From VAZQ01 sp963763365 (GTDB lineage: Bacteria > Pseudomonadota > Alphaproteobacteria > Rhizobiales > Xanthobacteraceae), in assembly GCA_963763365.1 (NCBI GenBank), contig CAVXOE010000007.1:43097-107096 (forward strand): a DNA stretch of 64,000 nt, read 5' to 3'. Shown piece after piece: positions 30,754 to 40,002 of this stretch; within the stretch, counting starts at the first letter, position 1; the number at the start of each line of letters is the position of its first letter. The position numbers and the translations under genes are program-made. A model generated the notes under the pieces. The model did not search any database. It was not told the DNA's origin and saw nothing but the letters and a program-made list of their open reading frames with translations.

Positions 30754-30764
30754 GGCACGGCGGC

Positions 30765-31751
30765 TTAGCTCAACGCGACGTTCACCGCGGATTCCGGCAG
30801 CTCCTGGCCGAAGCAGCGCTGGTAGAATTCGGCGACGATCGGCCGCTCGAGCTCATCGCATTTGTTCACGAACGTGAGGCGGAACGAGAAGCCCACGTCC
30901 TTGAAGATGTCGGCGTTCTCCGCCCAGGTGATGACGGTGCGCGGGCTCATCACGGTCGAGATGTCGCCGTTCATGAAGGCGTTGCGCGTGAGGTCCGCGA
31001 CCCGCACCATCTTGTTGACGATGTCGCGGCCCGCGTCGGTGCGATAGTGCTTCGCCTTGGCGAGCACGATCTCGACCTCGTTGTCGTGCGGCAGATAGTT
31101 CAGCGTGGTGATGATCGACCAGCGGTCCATCTGCGCCTGGTTGATCTGCTGGGTGCCGTGATAGAGGCCCGAAGTGTCCCCCAGCCCAACTGTATTGGCG
31201 GTGGCGAACAGCCGGAACGCGGGGTGCGGCCGGATCACGCGGCTCTGGTCGAGCAGCGTCAGGCGGCCGGACGATTCCAGCACGCGCTGGATCACGAACA
31301 TCACGTCCGGGCGGCCGGCATCGTACTCGTCGAAGCACAGCGCGACGTTGTGCTGGTACGCCCAAGGCAGGATGCCGTCGCGGAACTCGGTGACCTGGTG
31401 GCCGTCCTTGATGACGATGGCGTCCTTGCCGATCAGATCGATACGGCTGATGTGGCTGTCGAGGTTGACGCGCACGCACGGCCAGTTGAGCCGCGCCGCG
31501 ACCTGCTCGATATGCGTCGACTTGCCGGTACCGTGATAGCCCGAGACGATCACGCGGCGGTTGTGCGCGAAGCCCGCCAGGATCGCGAGCGTGGTCGGCT
31601 TGTCGAACCGGTAATCCTCATCGAGGTCCGGCACGTAGTCGTCGCCGCCCGAATAGGCCGGGACCTCCATGTCGCTGTCGAACCCGAACAGCTGGCGCAC
31701 CGACACCTTGATGTCCGGCAGGCCGGCAACCTCTTGCGTTGCGGCAGTCAT
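30765..31751 (-). CDS. cobS: cobaltochelatase subunit CobS
   Basis: AAA+ subunit of cobaltochelatase, 328 aa, driving cobalt insertion by ATP hydrolysis in complex with CobT. Walker A is GYHGTGKST (residues 71-79), Walker B is ALCFDEYDAGRPD, and sensor-type FRLFATANTVGLGD follows. The N-terminus KVSVRQLFGFDSDMEVPAYS is diagnostic of CobS. It heads the cobS-GNAT-cobT operon on the minus strand. Confidence 0.96.
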   Translation of the reverse strand: MTAATQEVAGLPDIKVSVRQLFGFDSDMEVPAYSGGDDYVPDLDEDYRFDKPTTLAILAGFAHNRRVIVSGYHGTGKSTHIEQVAARLNWPCVRVNLDSHISRIDLIGKDAIVIKDGHQVTEFRDGILPWAYQHNVALCFDEYDAGRPDVMFVIQRVLESSGRLTLLDQSRVIRPHPAFRLFATANTVGLGDTSGLYHGTQQINQAQMDRWSIITTLNYLPHDNEVEIVLAKAKHYRTDAGRDIVNKMVRVADLTRNAFMNGDISTVMSPRTVITWAENADIFKDVGFSFRLTFVNKCDELERPIVAEFYQRCFGQELPESAVNVALS

Positions 31752-31927
31752 TGATCCTCCGTGGCCTCGGCCGCGACCGAGACCCGTATCGGTCGGCTAA
31801 TAGTGCGGATTCGGCGCCAAACTAGCAGATCGCGGTCGGCCAGCGAAAGCCGCCAACACGGCGAAAAAGCCAGCACATTCAGATAGCCACCGTGCGCCAA
31901 ATGCGCAACTCCCGGCGGCGCGCCTGT

Positions 31928-32530
31928 TCAGCGAAATCCGATAGACTTCAGGTAGTTATAGGCCTGGATGATCTCCCGCAGGCGGTCTTCGGTCGAGCGG
32001 TCGCCGCCATTGGCATCGGGATGATGACGCTTCACCAGCGCCTTGAACCGCGCCTTGATCTCGATCGTGGTGGCGTCGGCCTCCAGCCCCAAGGTGTCGA
32101 ATGCCTTGCGGGCCGCATTGCCCACCACCCGGCGTTCATCCTGCGACCGTTCAGCCCGGCCGCCCGCCGTTGCCCCGCCGAACTCCCGCGCCAGGCCCAA
32201 CGGATCGTCGGCACCGGCGCCGTCCGGACGCGCACCGCCGTTCATTCCCATCTTCCAGGTCGGGCGATGGCCGGTGATCGCATCCCGTTGATATTTCGCG
32301 ATATCGTCGGTGCTCATCCCGGCGAAGAAATTGTACGAATGGTTGTATTCGCGCACATGCGCGAGACAGAACCGCCAATATTCGTTCTCGCGCATCCGGC
32401 CCTTGGGGGCGCGGTGCGTGGCCGAGCCGTCGCAGCCCGGCCACTCGCAGGCCGGCGCATCGGTGCGCAGCCGGCGATTCTTGTCCGGCTTGACCTTGAT
32501 CCGATCGAACAGGGGCGAGTCGTTTTTCAT
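31928..32530 (-). CDS. J-domain (DnaJ-like) molecular chaperone
   Basis: 200-aa protein with a C-terminal J domain: RKAFDTLGLEADATTIEIKA, the HPD motif in LVKRHHPDANGG, and a final helix ending YNYLKSIGFR. The N-terminal half has a conserved Cys/His-containing segment (CEWPGCDGSATHRAPKGR, then FCLAHVREYNHSYNFFAG) that may bind metal. It is expected to recruit DnaK to specific clients. Start 32530 gives the family N-terminus MKNDSPLFDRIKVKPDK. It is divergent from the BolA-like gene, an arrangement common in Hyphomicrobiales. Confidence 0.92.
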   Translation of the reverse strand: MKNDSPLFDRIKVKPDKNRRLRTDAPACEWPGCDGSATHRAPKGRMRENEYWRFCLAHVREYNHSYNFFAGMSTDDIAKYQRDAITGHRPTWKMGMNGGARPDGAGADDPLGLAREFGGATAGGRAERSQDERRVVGNAARKAFDTLGLEADATTIEIKARFKALVKRHHPDANGGDRSTEDRLREIIQAYNYLKSIGFR

Positions 32531-32656
32531 GACCCTCCAATATGCGCGCTTGCGAGTGACACCTTCAAGTCTTGACAAGTGCGATCGGGCAATCTTCCGG
32601 CCCGCGCGACGCACGATATTGACGCCGCCCTACGGCAGCCGCTAACGGGATGCCAA

Positions 32657-32932
32657 ATGGCAACCCGCGATCTGATCACCGAGAAATTGACGCAGGCTTT
32701 CGCCCCGCAAAGCCTCGACGTCGTGGACGAATCCCACAAGCATGCAGGGCACGCAGGCCACCGGCCCGGCGGCGAGACCCACTTCAGGGTCTATGTCGTG
32801 TCGGAGTCGTTCCGGGGAAAGAGCCGGCTCGAGCGTCACCGCATGGTGAACGAAACCCTCGCAGGTGAACTTCAAGGCGGCGTGCATGCGCTCGCCATCC
32901 ACGCGAGCGCACCGGGGGAAGCCTCACGATAG
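32657..32932 (+). CDS. BolA family protein
   Basis: 91-aa BolA-fold protein: ITEKLTQAFAPQSLDVVDES, HKHAGHAGHRPGGETHFRV and RHRMVNETLAGELQGGVHAL. The His-rich loop and the conserved His near the C-terminus (HALAIHA) are the residues BolA proteins use with monothiol glutaredoxins to hold Fe-S clusters. Start 32657 was preferred to upstream frames because it gives the family N-terminus MATRDLITEKL. Divergent from the J-domain gene. Confidence 0.93.
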   Translation: MATRDLITEKLTQAFAPQSLDVVDESHKHAGHAGHRPGGETHFRVYVVSESFRGKSRLERHRMVNETLAGELQGGVHALAIHASAPGEASR

Positions 32933-32949
32933 GCTGCGCACCTACGCCA

Positions 32950-32978
32950 TTGACTTATATGCGCCATTGGCGCATATG
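32950..32978 (+). promoter_or_regulatory. toxin-antitoxin promoter with a perfect 21-bp palindromic operator
   Basis: TTGACT (32950-32955), 17-bp spacer, CATATG (32973-32978). The spacer and -10 are covered by a perfect palindrome, ATATGCGCCA-T-TGGCGCATAT (32957-32977). This is the expected layout for autorepression by the HTH antitoxin. The toxin start follows within 10 nt, so the mRNA may be leaderless. Confidence 0.65.
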
Positions 32979-32984
32979 GGCGGA

Positions 32985-33341
32985 ATGCCGTCCGTCCTTC
33001 ATACCGTGGCGGAGCTTCCGCAATTCGCCCGTGACTGCAGGGCGGCGGGTCTTTCAGAGGATCAACGCAGTGCGATCGTCGACGCGATTTCGGCCGATCC
33101 TTTGCAGGGCGACGAGATCCGCGGGTCGGGTGGCGTACGCAAAGTCCGCGTTGCCGGTCGCGGCAAGGGAAAGAGTGGAGGGTATCGCGTCGTCACCGCT
33201 TACTTTGGCGCAGACGCTCCGGTCTATCTCCTGGCGCTCCTCAGCAAAGGCGAACGCGCAAATTTTTCTGCTGCCGAGATTGCAGCGTTCCGGACGATGA
33301 CAGTCGAAATCGCCCGTCAACGGCGAAGGAGAAAGAGATGA
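32985..33341 (+). CDS. HigB/RelE-like type II toxin
   Basis: 118-aa protein resembling RelE/HigB-superfamily ribosome-dependent mRNA interferases: LPQFARDCRAAGLSEDQRSA, GDEIRGSGGVRKVRVAGRGK, GGYRVVTAYFG and LLALLSKGERANFSAAE. Basic residues in RKVRVAGRGKGKSGGYR match the RNA-contacting face of the family. Start 32985 is favoured, with 32976 as alternative inside the palindromic operator. Its stop overlaps the antitoxin start (ATGA), giving toxin-first order as in higBA. Confidence 0.87.
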   Translation: MPSVLHTVAELPQFARDCRAAGLSEDQRSAIVDAISADPLQGDEIRGSGGVRKVRVAGRGKGKSGGYRVVTAYFGADAPVYLLALLSKGERANFSAAEIAAFRTMTVEIARQRRRRKR

Positions 33342-33628
33342 AGAAGGCAGCCGACCGGATCATGCAGGGCCTACGTGAAGCTGCGGCTCACGCGCGGGGC
33401 GAAAAGGTACCTGGATTGAAGCTGACCGTTCCACGCAGTGTTGATGTCGGAACGGTCCGCCGCAAGACTGGACTTTCGCAAGAGGCATTCTCGCGCCGGA
33501 TTGGCGTATCCGCTGGCACTCTGCGCAATTGGGAACAGGGTCGACGGTTCCCGGAGGGACCCGCCCGCGTCCTGTTGGCGATGTTGGCGCGGAATCCGCG
33601 CATCGTCGAGGAAACGCTCGGCGAGTGA
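33338..33628 (+). CDS. HigA-like XRE-family antitoxin
   Basis: 96-aa antitoxin with a helix-turn-helix at about residues 38-75 (VRRKTGLSQEAFSRRIGVSA, then GTLRNWEQGRRFPEGPAR). It should bind and neutralise the toxin and repress the operon through the palindrome at 32957-32977. It overlaps the toxin stop by 4 bp. The C-terminal MLARNPRIVEETLG is typical of this antitoxin group. Confidence 0.9.
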   Translation: MKKAADRIMQGLREAAAHARGEKVPGLKLTVPRSVDVGTVRRKTGLSQEAFSRRIGVSAGTLRNWEQGRRFPEGPARVLLAMLARNPRIVEETLGE

Positions 33629-33646
33629 CCCGGCGGGGCCGCGCAC

Positions 33647-34630
33647 CTACTGCGGCGTGATGTTCGCCGCCTTGATGATCTCGCCCCACATCGCGCGCTC
33701 GGCGCGAATTTGCGCGGCGAACGCATCCGGGCTGTTGCCCACCGCCCGTGCGCCGGAGCTGGCGATGCGTTCCGCGATCGCGGGCTTGCGCAGCGCCGCG
33801 ACGATCTCCTGATGGAGCCTCGCGATGATGTCGGGCGGCGTGCCGGCGGGCGCCATGATGCCGAACCACGACGACGCTTCGAAGTCCTTCACGCCGGCCT
33901 CCGCCGCGGTCGGCACGTCCGGCAACAGCGCCAGCCGCTCCTTCGCCGCAACAGCAAGAGGCCGCAGCTTGCCGGCATTGATGTGCGCCAGCACGGTCGG
34001 GGGATTGTCGACCACGCCGTCGATCTGCCCGCCGAGCAGATCGTTGATCGCAGGCGCGGCACCTCGATAGGGCACATGCGCGAGCCTGATGCCGGCCGCG
34101 TGCATGAACAGCGCGAGCCCGAGATGGCCGGTGGTGCCGACACCGGGCGAGCCGAAATTGATCTTGTCGGGCTTCGATCTGGCGAGCGCCACGAACTCCG
34201 CCAGGGTCTGCGCCTCGACCTGCGGGTTGACCACCACCAGCATCGACATATCGGCGACGATCGAGATCGGCGCGAACGCGGTCGCCGGATCGAACGGCAT
34301 CTTGGCGTAGAGGAACTGGTTGGCGGTCAGGATGCCGGCCGACGACATCAGCAGCGTGTAGCCGTCGGGCTCGGCCTTGGCGACGGCGTCGGCGCCGGTG
34401 TTGCCGCCGGCACCCGTGCGGTTCTCGATAATCACCGGCTGGCCCAGCGCCTTCGACATTTCGTCGCCGACCAGACGCGCCAGCACGTCCGCGAGGCCGC
34501 CGGCCGGGAACGGCGCGATCAGGCGTATCGGCCGGGTGGGATAGTTTTGTGCGAGAGCTTGCGAGGCGGCCAGGCTCACGACGAACACTGCAAGCGCAAG
34601 CGCGCGCATTCTGATTGCCATCATCGTCAT
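33647..34630 (-). CDS. TctC/Bug-family tripartite tricarboxylate transporter receptor
   Basis: Fourth orphan Bug/TctC receptor, 327 aa. The signal peptide (LALAVFVVSLAASQALAQ) leads into YPTRPIRLIAPFPAGG, VIIENRTGAGGNTGADAVAK and HVPYRGAAPAINDLLGGQID. Unusually it sits 30 bp downstream of a LivG-type ATPase on the same strand, so it is probably co-transcribed with a component of a different transporter class. The ligand is unknown. Confidence 0.9.
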   Translation of the reverse strand: MTMMAIRMRALALAVFVVSLAASQALAQNYPTRPIRLIAPFPAGGLADVLARLVGDEMSKALGQPVIIENRTGAGGNTGADAVAKAEPDGYTLLMSSAGILTANQFLYAKMPFDPATAFAPISIVADMSMLVVVNPQVEAQTLAEFVALARSKPDKINFGSPGVGTTGHLGLALFMHAAGIRLAHVPYRGAAPAINDLLGGQIDGVVDNPPTVLAHINAGKLRPLAVAAKERLALLPDVPTAAEAGVKDFEASSWFGIMAPAGTPPDIIARLHQEIVAALRKPAIAERIASSGARAVGNSPDAFAAQIRAERAMWGEIIKAANITPQ

Positions 34631-34660
34631 TCTCTCCGCTCCTGGCGAATGTGTTTCGCG

Positions 34661-35419
34661 TCATCCGTCGCGATGACTGAGGCCGAGATACGCGTCGATC
34701 ACTGCCTGGTTCGCCTGAACGTCCGCAGGCTTGCCGTCCGCGATCTTGATGCCATGGTCGAGCACGACCACGCGGTCGGACAGGTCCATCACCACGCCCA
34801 TGTCATGCTCGATCAGCGCGATGGTCGTGCCGTAATAGCCGTTGAGGTCGAGGATGAAGCGGCACATGTCCTCTTTCTCCTCGACGTTCATGCCGGCCAT
34901 CGGCTCGTCGAGCAGCAGCAGGTCCGGTTCCATGGCGAGCGCGCGGGCGAGCTCGACGCGCTTCTGCAGGCCGTAAGGCAGCCGGCCGACCTGCACCTTG
35001 CGGATATGCTGGATCTTCAGAAAGTCGATGATCTCCTCGACGCGATGGCGATGCGCCACCTCCTCGTTGAGCGCAGGTCCGACACGCACAAGCTGCCAGA
35101 AGAAGCCGCGGCGCATCTTGAGCGTGCGGCCAGTCATGATGTTGTCGAGCGCCGTCATGCCCTTGAACAGCGCGACGTTCTGAAAGGTGCGCGCGATGCC
35201 GCCACGTGCCGCGTCGTAGGGGCGCATCTTCGCGCGCGTCCTGCCTTTGAACGTGATGCGGCCTTCCTGCGGATGATAGAAGCCGTTGATGACGTTGAGC
35301 ATCGAGGTCTTGCCGGCCCCGTTCGGTCCGATAATGGCGCGGATTTCGCCTTTGCGGATGTCGAACGAGACGCCGGTGACCGCTTTGACGCCGCCGAACG
35401 AGAGCGACACGTTCTCCAC
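34661..35419 (-). CDS. branched-chain amino acid-type ABC transporter ATP-binding protein (LivG-like)
   Basis: 252-aa ATPase of the LivG class. Walker A is IGPNGAGKTS, the signature region is LPYGLQKRVELARAL, Walker B is LLLLDEPMAGMN and the H-loop is ALIEHDMGVVMD. The long insert FFWQLVRVGPALNEEVAHRH is typical of LivG. It starts at a GTG (35419); the missing N-terminus (AAGDALLS) is in frame upstream but preceded by a stop, and a one-base change would connect it to an ATG at 35468. No livF, livH, livM or livK is nearby. Confidence 0.87.
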   Translation of the reverse strand: MENVSLSFGGVKAVTGVSFDIRKGEIRAIIGPNGAGKTSMLNVINGFYHPQEGRITFKGRTRAKMRPYDAARGGIARTFQNVALFKGMTALDNIMTGRTLKMRRGFFWQLVRVGPALNEEVAHRHRVEEIIDFLKIQHIRKVQVGRLPYGLQKRVELARALAMEPDLLLLDEPMAGMNVEEKEDMCRFILDLNGYYGTTIALIEHDMGVVMDLSDRVVVLDHGIKIADGKPADVQANQAVIDAYLGLSHRDG

Positions 35420-35471
35420 CGACAGCAGCGCATCGCCGGCCGCAATCTCGGAGCCTGCCGGCGCTCATGGG

Positions 35472-35610
35472 CTACCCTCCCCCGCGAGCCCTTGCGAGCG
35501 GTGGGGAGGGTGGCGAGCACGCGAGCCGGGTGGGGGGTTCGCGGAGCGAAAGCGCCCCCCACCCCCGACCCCCCCCACCGCGTCGCTGCGCCCGCGGGTG
35601 GAGGGGAGCC
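35472..35610. repeat. GC-rich intergenic repeat (CTCCCC/GGGGAG type)
   Basis: Imperfect inverted repeat between the acyl-CoA ligase and livG: TACCCTCCCCCGCGAGCCC and GCGGTGGGGAGGGTGGCGAG, then TGGGGGGTTCGCGGAGCG and CCCCCCACCCCCGACC. It has homopolymer runs up to 8 C, which makes base-call errors likely here. Confidence 0.6.
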
Positions 35611-35634
35611 ACGCCGCTGCGCGGCCCATCCGCG

Positions 35635-37610
35635 TCACGCCGCCTTCTCCATGGCGGCAGGCACCGGGTGGTCTTCACATCGCGAATCTTGACGCGCGCC
35701 GACAGCACGCCCTTGCGGCCATCCTCGAACGTGACCTCGGTCGAGATGTCGGCTTCGCTCGAGCCATCGTAGAACGCGCGGATCAGCGGCGCGTAGCGCT
35801 CGGCGACAAAGCTGCGGCGGACTTTCTGCGTGCGGGTGACTTCGCCGTCGTCGGCGTCGAGTTCCTTGTGCAGGATCAGGAAGCGCCGGATTTGCGCCCC
35901 CGCCATCGCCTGTTCGTCGGCGAGCGAGCGGTTCACGGCCTCGACGTGCTGCGCGAGGAGATCGTAGACCCGCGGATGAGCGGCCAGTTCCTGATACGAG
36001 CCGTAGACGATGTTGTTGCGCTCCGCCCAGTTGCCGACCGCGGTCAGGTCGATGTTGAGCATGGCGCAGACGAAGTCGCGCTGGTCGCCATAGACCACCG
36101 CCTCGCGGATGTTGGGATAGAACTTGAGCTTGTTCTCGACGTACTTCGGCGCCATCAGCGTGCCGTCGTTGAGGCGGCCCACGTCCTTGGCGCGGTCGAT
36201 GATGCGCAGGTGGCCGGTGCGAGGATCGAAGAAGCCGGCGTCGCCGGTCCTGATGAAGCCGTCCTCGGCCGTCACCTCGGCGGTCTTCGCATCGTCCTTG
36301 AAATACCCCATGAACATGCCGGGCGACTTGAACAGCACCTCGCCGCTCTCGGCGATACGCAGTTGCACGTTGGGCATCGCCGGCCCGACGGTGTCGGAGA
36401 ATATCTGCCCGTCGGGCTGCGCGGTCAGATAGAGGAACGCTTCGGTCTGGCCGTAGAGCTGCTTCAGGTTGAGGCCGATCGAGCGAAAGAACGAGAAGAG
36501 ATCGGGGCCGATCGCTTCGCCTGCCGTATAGGCGACGCGCACGCGCGCGAGCCCGAGCACGTTCTTGAGCGGCCCGTAGACGAAAAATTCGCCGACGCGG
36601 TAGGCGAGACGGCCGGAGAGCGGGACGCTCTCGCCGTTGAGGATTTTTTCGCCGTGGCGGCGCGCGACGCCGAGGAAATAGTGAAACATGCGCCGCTTGA
36701 GCGCGCCCGCATCCTCCATGCGGATCATCACGCGCGTCAGCATCTGCTCGAACACGCGTGGCGGCGCGAAATAGAAGGTCGGGCCGATCTCCTTCATGTC
36801 GGCCGTGACGGTCTCGCCGCTCTCCGGACAGGCGAGACAGAACCCCGCGACCAGAGCCTGCGCGTAGTTGAGATAGTGATCGCCGACCCAGGCGAGCGGC
36901 AGATAGGCCAGCGCCTCGTCCTGCTCGGTCAATTTGTCGAAGGCAACGGTGTCGGACGCCGCCTGAATGCAGCCGATGCCTGACAAAACCACGCCCTTCG
37001 ATTGCCCGGTCGTCCCCGACGTATAGAGAATGATCGAAGGATCGGAGCCATTGCCGACGGCGATCTCGCTGTCGAGCCATTGTCCGAGGGAGGAGTCTTT
37101 CGCGAGTGCCGAGTGGCCGTCCTTGATGACGTCGTCGATGGAATGGAGCCGCGTGTGGTCGTAATCGCGCAGCCCGCGCGGCTCGTCGTAGACCACCTGC
37201 TCGAGCTTCGGCAGCCGGTCCGAGACCGCCAGTATCTTGTCGACCTGTTCCTGATCTTCCACCGCCGCAAAGCGCACCGCGGCGTGCGCGAGCACATAGG
37301 CGAGTTCGTCCGCGACCGCATCGGCATAGACCGGCACCGGCACAGCACCCAGCGTCTGCGCGGCCATCACGGACCAATAAAGCCGCGGCCGGTTCGAGCC
37401 GACGATCGCGATGGTGTCGCCGCGCTTTGCGCCGAGACGTGACAGCCCGACCGCATAGGCGCGGACTTCGGCGAGCACCTGCGCCCAGGTCCACACCTGC
37501 CAGATGCCGAGGTCCTTGTGCCGGTAGGCCGGCCGCCCGCCATACAGCCGGGCATTGCGGATCAGAAGCTTGGGAAACGTATCGGCGCGCGCGCTGGCGT
37601 CGTTCGCCAC
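35635..37610 (-). CDS. AMP-binding protein / long-chain acyl-CoA synthetase (frameshift at 3' end)
   Basis: ANL-superfamily ligase of about 658 aa that should activate a long-chain or aromatic acid as acyl-AMP and then acyl-CoA. Motifs: YTSGTTGQSKGVVLS (P-loop), LKQLYGQTEAFLYLT, EDGFIRTGDAGFFD and RIIDRAKDVGRLNDG. One base is missing near 35,665: with it restored, the protein ends HPVPAAMEKAA at 35635 instead of running on into the repeat. It lies upstream of livG, an association common in rhizobial Liv-type clusters, which suggests uptake and activation of an organic acid. Confidence 0.9.
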
Positions 37611-37891
37611 GGCTGTCCTCCCAGTGCCCGGCCCCTCGCGCCGGATGACCCTGCGGACCGCGCGCCGGCGCGAGCCGCGGCTGCCGTTGCCCGGCAGTCC
37701 CTTGTCGCAACATAAGAAATTGGCGCGACAGGGAGGTCAAGCGGGCAGTTCGGAGGGGTCGGACCCCATAAAAGTCCTGGGCAGGCGCCATTTATCAGCG
37801 AGCTGACAATAGATTCTGCCATCATTCAGCCCAAGCTTTCGTAATATCGTTCCATTTGGGGATATGGGGTTTTCTTGACGGAGGGGGGTTA

Positions 37892-39841
37892 ATGTTCCTA
37901 GCACGCCAGCCGAATACTGCTGTCTCAGCACTGTCGCTGATGGTCGGTGCATTCTCTATCATCTTTTACTCGACAACCAACTCGCAGGCGCAAACCGCAG
38001 CCGCCCGCTGCGAAGACGCCGCCGAAATCGCCGTACTGCCCTCGCCGCTGGCGCCCTGGAAGGGCGCGCCGCTGCGGGTCCTTGTCGCCTCCGAGAAGCC
38101 GATCCAAGGCGAACTTTCGCTGATCGCGCCTGACGGCAGCGTCGCGGCCACCTCGCACGAGCGCCTCGGTGGCCCGCCCTATTCCTGGATCGCCGAAGTC
38201 GCGACCCCGGCCGCCGGAAACTGGCAGGCGAAGCTCACCCGCCAGAACGCGCCGGCCGAGTGCAGCACCATCACCCGCGAGATCGCCGTGCGCGCCGAAA
38301 AGCCGGCGGCCCCGCGCACCGTCGCCGGCAGCATCTGGCCGCTGCGCAACCAGTGGAACCGCGCGAACGAAAATCTCTATTCGGCGTGGGTCGAGAAGCT
38401 GTTCGACGCGCCGCTCGACGCTTCGCTGTCGTGGCCCGCGCTGCACGAAGGCTTGCGCGATCAGTCGCGCAACTTCCTGTTCAATCACATGGGTCTCGGC
38501 GAAGACTCGATGAAGATGATCGTGCGCCCGGACTGCGCCGACCTTCCGTACTTCCTGCGCGCCTATTTCGCCTTCAAGATGGGCTTGCCTTACGGCTACG
38601 CGAAGTGCACGCGCGGCGGCGGCGGCGCGGGCCCGACCTGCCACCAGTGGTTCAACATTCAGCATCCCGAGGAGCCGCGCGCGGCAGCTCCGGTCGAGCA
38701 ACGGACCGCGGCGGCGGGCAACCTGGCGGGCATGATCGCGCAGGCTCCCGTTGCACCTGCGCCGAGGCCGCAGCTCGGGCTCGCGGCGGGCTTCGGTCAA
38801 TATCTGCGCACCGTCGCCGACGGCGTCCACTCGGGCTCCGGGCGAACGGCACTCGCCGACGACAACACCGACTACTACCCCGTGCCGCTGAGCCAGGACA
38901 CGCTGCGGCCGGGCACCGTCTATGCCGATCCGTACGGGCATCTTCTGGTTCTGGTGAAGCGCGTGGCGCAGACCGAGGGTGAGGCGGGCGTGTTCCTGGC
39001 GGTCGACGGGCAGCCGGACGGAACCGTCGCGCGCAAGCGCTTCTGGCGCGGCAACTTCCTGTTCGCGGAGGATCCCGCGCTCGGCGGACCCGGATTCAAG
39101 CACTTCCGGCCGATCGTCGAGAAGAACGGCGGCTTGCGGCGGCTGACCAACGACGAGATCGCGAAGCATCCGCAATACGGCGATTTCTCCCTCGAACAGG
39201 GGAAAGTCGGGCTCGAAGGCTTCTACGACAAGATGGATGACGTGATGTCGCCCGCTCCGCTCGATCCGCTGCGCGCGATCAAGGAGGTGATCACCTCGCT
39301 CGAGGAGCAGGTGAAGACCCGCGTCACCTCGGTCGAAAACGGCCGCAAGTACCAGGGCAGCGGCAAGGGCGACGCCGCCATGCCGGACGGCCCGGCGATC
39401 TTCGAGACGACCGGCGCGTGGGAAGATTTCGCGACACCGTCGCGCGACCTGCGCCTGCTGATCGCCATCGACGTGGTGCGCAATTTCCCGGACCGCGTCG
39501 CGCGGCGGCCCGAGCGTTATGCGATGCCGCAGGGGAAGACCGTCGCGGAGGTGAAGGCCGAACTCGAAGGCGTGCTCGCCACCGAGCTTGCAACGCGCAA
39601 GTTCTCGTATTTGCGCAGCGACGGCTCTCCGTGGACGCTCTCGATCAAGGATGTCGTCGACCGCTCGGCCTCGCTCGAGATGGCTTACAACGTCAACGAC
39701 TGCGTCGAGCTACGTTGGGGCGCGGCGGACAAGGGCGAGGAAGCCGCAACCTGCAAGCGCCGCGCGCCGCAATCGCAGCGCGGGAAGATGTCGGAATACC
39801 GCAACTGGTTCCACGAGCGGCGCCGGCCGCCGCGCGCCTAG
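37892..39841 (+). CDS. large exported protein of unknown function, possible papain-like/NlpC-P60 fold
   Basis: 649-aa protein starting at 37892 behind a GGAGGGGGG ribosome-binding site. Residues 1-32 are a signal peptide (LSLMVGAFSIIFYSTTNSQA). An N-terminal beta-sandwich-like domain (RVLVASEKPIQGELSLIAPD) is followed by a region in which Cys215 starts a helix (DCADLPYFLRAYFAFKMGLP) and His350 starts a strand (YADPYGHLLVLVKRV), the order and setting found in NlpC/P60 and other papain-like enzymes. The C-terminal 250 aa look helical and conserved but are unrecognised. I infer an envelope hydrolase with low confidence; otherwise hypothetical. Confidence 0.75.
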   Translation: MFLARQPNTAVSALSLMVGAFSIIFYSTTNSQAQTAAARCEDAAEIAVLPSPLAPWKGAPLRVLVASEKPIQGELSLIAPDGSVAATSHERLGGPPYSWIAEVATPAAGNWQAKLTRQNAPAECSTITREIAVRAEKPAAPRTVAGSIWPLRNQWNRANENLYSAWVEKLFDAPLDASLSWPALHEGLRDQSRNFLFNHMGLGEDSMKMIVRPDCADLPYFLRAYFAFKMGLPYGYAKCTRGGGGAGPTCHQWFNIQHPEEPRAAAPVEQRTAAAGNLAGMIAQAPVAPAPRPQLGLAAGFGQYLRTVADGVHSGSGRTALADDNTDYYPVPLSQDTLRPGTVYADPYGHLLVLVKRVAQTEGEAGVFLAVDGQPDGTVARKRFWRGNFLFAEDPALGGPGFKHFRPIVEKNGGLRRLTNDEIAKHPQYGDFSLEQGKVGLEGFYDKMDDVMSPAPLDPLRAIKEVITSLEEQVKTRVTSVENGRKYQGSGKGDAAMPDGPAIFETTGAWEDFATPSRDLRLLIAIDVVRNFPDRVARRPERYAMPQGKTVAEVKAELEGVLATELATRKFSYLRSDGSPWTLSIKDVVDRSASLEMAYNVNDCVELRWGAADKGEEAATCKRRAPQSQRGKMSEYRNWFHERRRPPRA

Positions 39842-40002
39842 CGGTCACGCGGTATTGGCGGATACGCCATAGAAAACAAGCGAAGCTTCGCGGAGCCGCG
39901 GAGCTTCGCTACGCCCTCTCGCCACCTCGGCGCCGTTTGAATTAGAATTTTGCGGAAGCTCCCTCTCTATCTTGGGAGCCCCCATATTTGAGCGTATGCC
40001 TG

